DNA from: Chitinophagaceae bacterium
GTDB taxonomy: Bacteria; Bacteroidota; Bacteroidia; Chitinophagales; Chitinophagaceae
Direction: 5' to 3'
Length of the DNA stretch: 6,098 nt
NCBI GenBank assembly: GCA_025455665.1
Contig: JALOMC010000157.1
Location: forward strand, 1 to 6,098
Within the stretch, counting starts at the first letter, position 1. Each line of letters begins with the position of its first letter. Of the stretch, positions 5,916-6,098 are shown one piece after another. A model generated the notes under the pieces. It saw only the letters and a list, made by a program, of their open reading frames with translations. It was not told where the DNA came from and did no database searches. A program made the translations under genes and the position numbers.

Positions 5916-6098
5916 CTAGCGGCAGAAATAGGAAGCGTAGCGCCGCACCAGCCACAAACTCAGCAGGATGTGCACCCCCAACAGCAGGCCCGCTATTGCT
6001 ACCGACCACAAGACGGCCAGCATGGACCGCTCTATCGATACACCCGGCGGCATTTTGGCATTGGCTTGCATCTCTTTAGCGGCCGCTAACAGCTCACC
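5916..6098 (-). CDS. C-terminal fragment of an unrecognised membrane protein, 5'-truncated by window edge
   Basis: On the minus strand the frame is open from the right edge for 60 codons and ends in TAG at 5918-5916. The visible tail begins with a helical, Ala-rich stretch (GELLAAAKEMQANAKMPPG) and is followed by one clear membrane segment at about residues 26-50 (MLAVLWSVAIAGLLL, then GVHILLSLWLV). An RRYASYFCR tail closes it, and its arginines predict a cytoplasmic C-terminus. Codon use and the hydrophobic-then-basic pattern look like a real coding end rather than chance. I do not recognise the family; one visible helix is too little to assign it. It points the same way as the triad and lies 264 bp upstream of it, so it is probably a separate transcription unit. 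The overlapping minus-strand frame at 5734-6009 and the plus-strand frame at 5823-6089 lack such features. Confidence 0.65.
   Translation of the reverse strand, partial: GELLAAAKEMQANAKMPPGVSIERSMLAVLWSVAIAGLLLGVHILLSLWLVRRYASYFCR

Noticed and set aside
5734..6009. Minus-strand 91-codon frame overlapping the right-edge gene
   Set aside because: It overlaps the better membrane-protein frame ending at 5916, is Pro/Gly/Trp-rich without pattern, and runs through the non-coding T-run region.

Overview
The window reads as an ordinary chromosomal segment of a Bacteroidota bacterium, most likely of the Chitinophagaceae type, at roughly 50% GC. This placement is inferred from three things: protein flavour (RarA, a ModF/PhrA-like ABC ATPase, a Bact_transglu_N transglutaminase), the near absence of Shine-Dalgarno sites, and the kind of short intergenic repeats present. 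No RNA gene, transposase, CRISPR array or phage gene is visible.

Layout from left to right: (1) the 3' part of a plus-strand gene for an ABC-type ATPase (1-593), followed by a possible intrinsic terminator and a 119-bp convergent gap that carries an 8-bp-period repeat array. (2) Four minus-strand genes, which read in transcription order as circularly permuted ATP-grasp protein (5651-4215), alpha-E domain protein (4031-3087), transglutaminase-like protein (2990-2043) and rarA (1987-713). The gaps between them are 183, 96 and 55 bp. (3) A 264-bp upstream region with inverted repeats and a weak promoter candidate. (4) The 3' end of another minus-strand gene (6098-5916), which encodes a membrane-anchored C-terminus.

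The core is the ATP-grasp / alpha-E / transglutaminase triad. Comparative genomics has long recognised this set as a conserved neighbourhood, sometimes with the proteasome-like Anbu peptidase, and has predicted that it makes or modifies a peptide-like or amide-linked product. Its substrate and product are not established. All three proteins look intact: the transglutaminase keeps a Cys-His-Asp triad and the ATP-grasp protein keeps its acidic and Arg/Lys-rich motifs. RarA, the replication-fork AAA+ ATPase, follows directly and may be co-transcribed, but nothing indicates a shared function.

The least explained parts are non-coding. Two arrays with strict 8-bp periodicity (consensus CTCGTGAA on the plus strand) each abut the stop codon of a minus-strand gene, the first and the last of the run. 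A CCTCCC/GGGAGG hairpin upstream of the alpha-E gene could compete with pairing over that gene's strong Shine-Dalgarno-like site.
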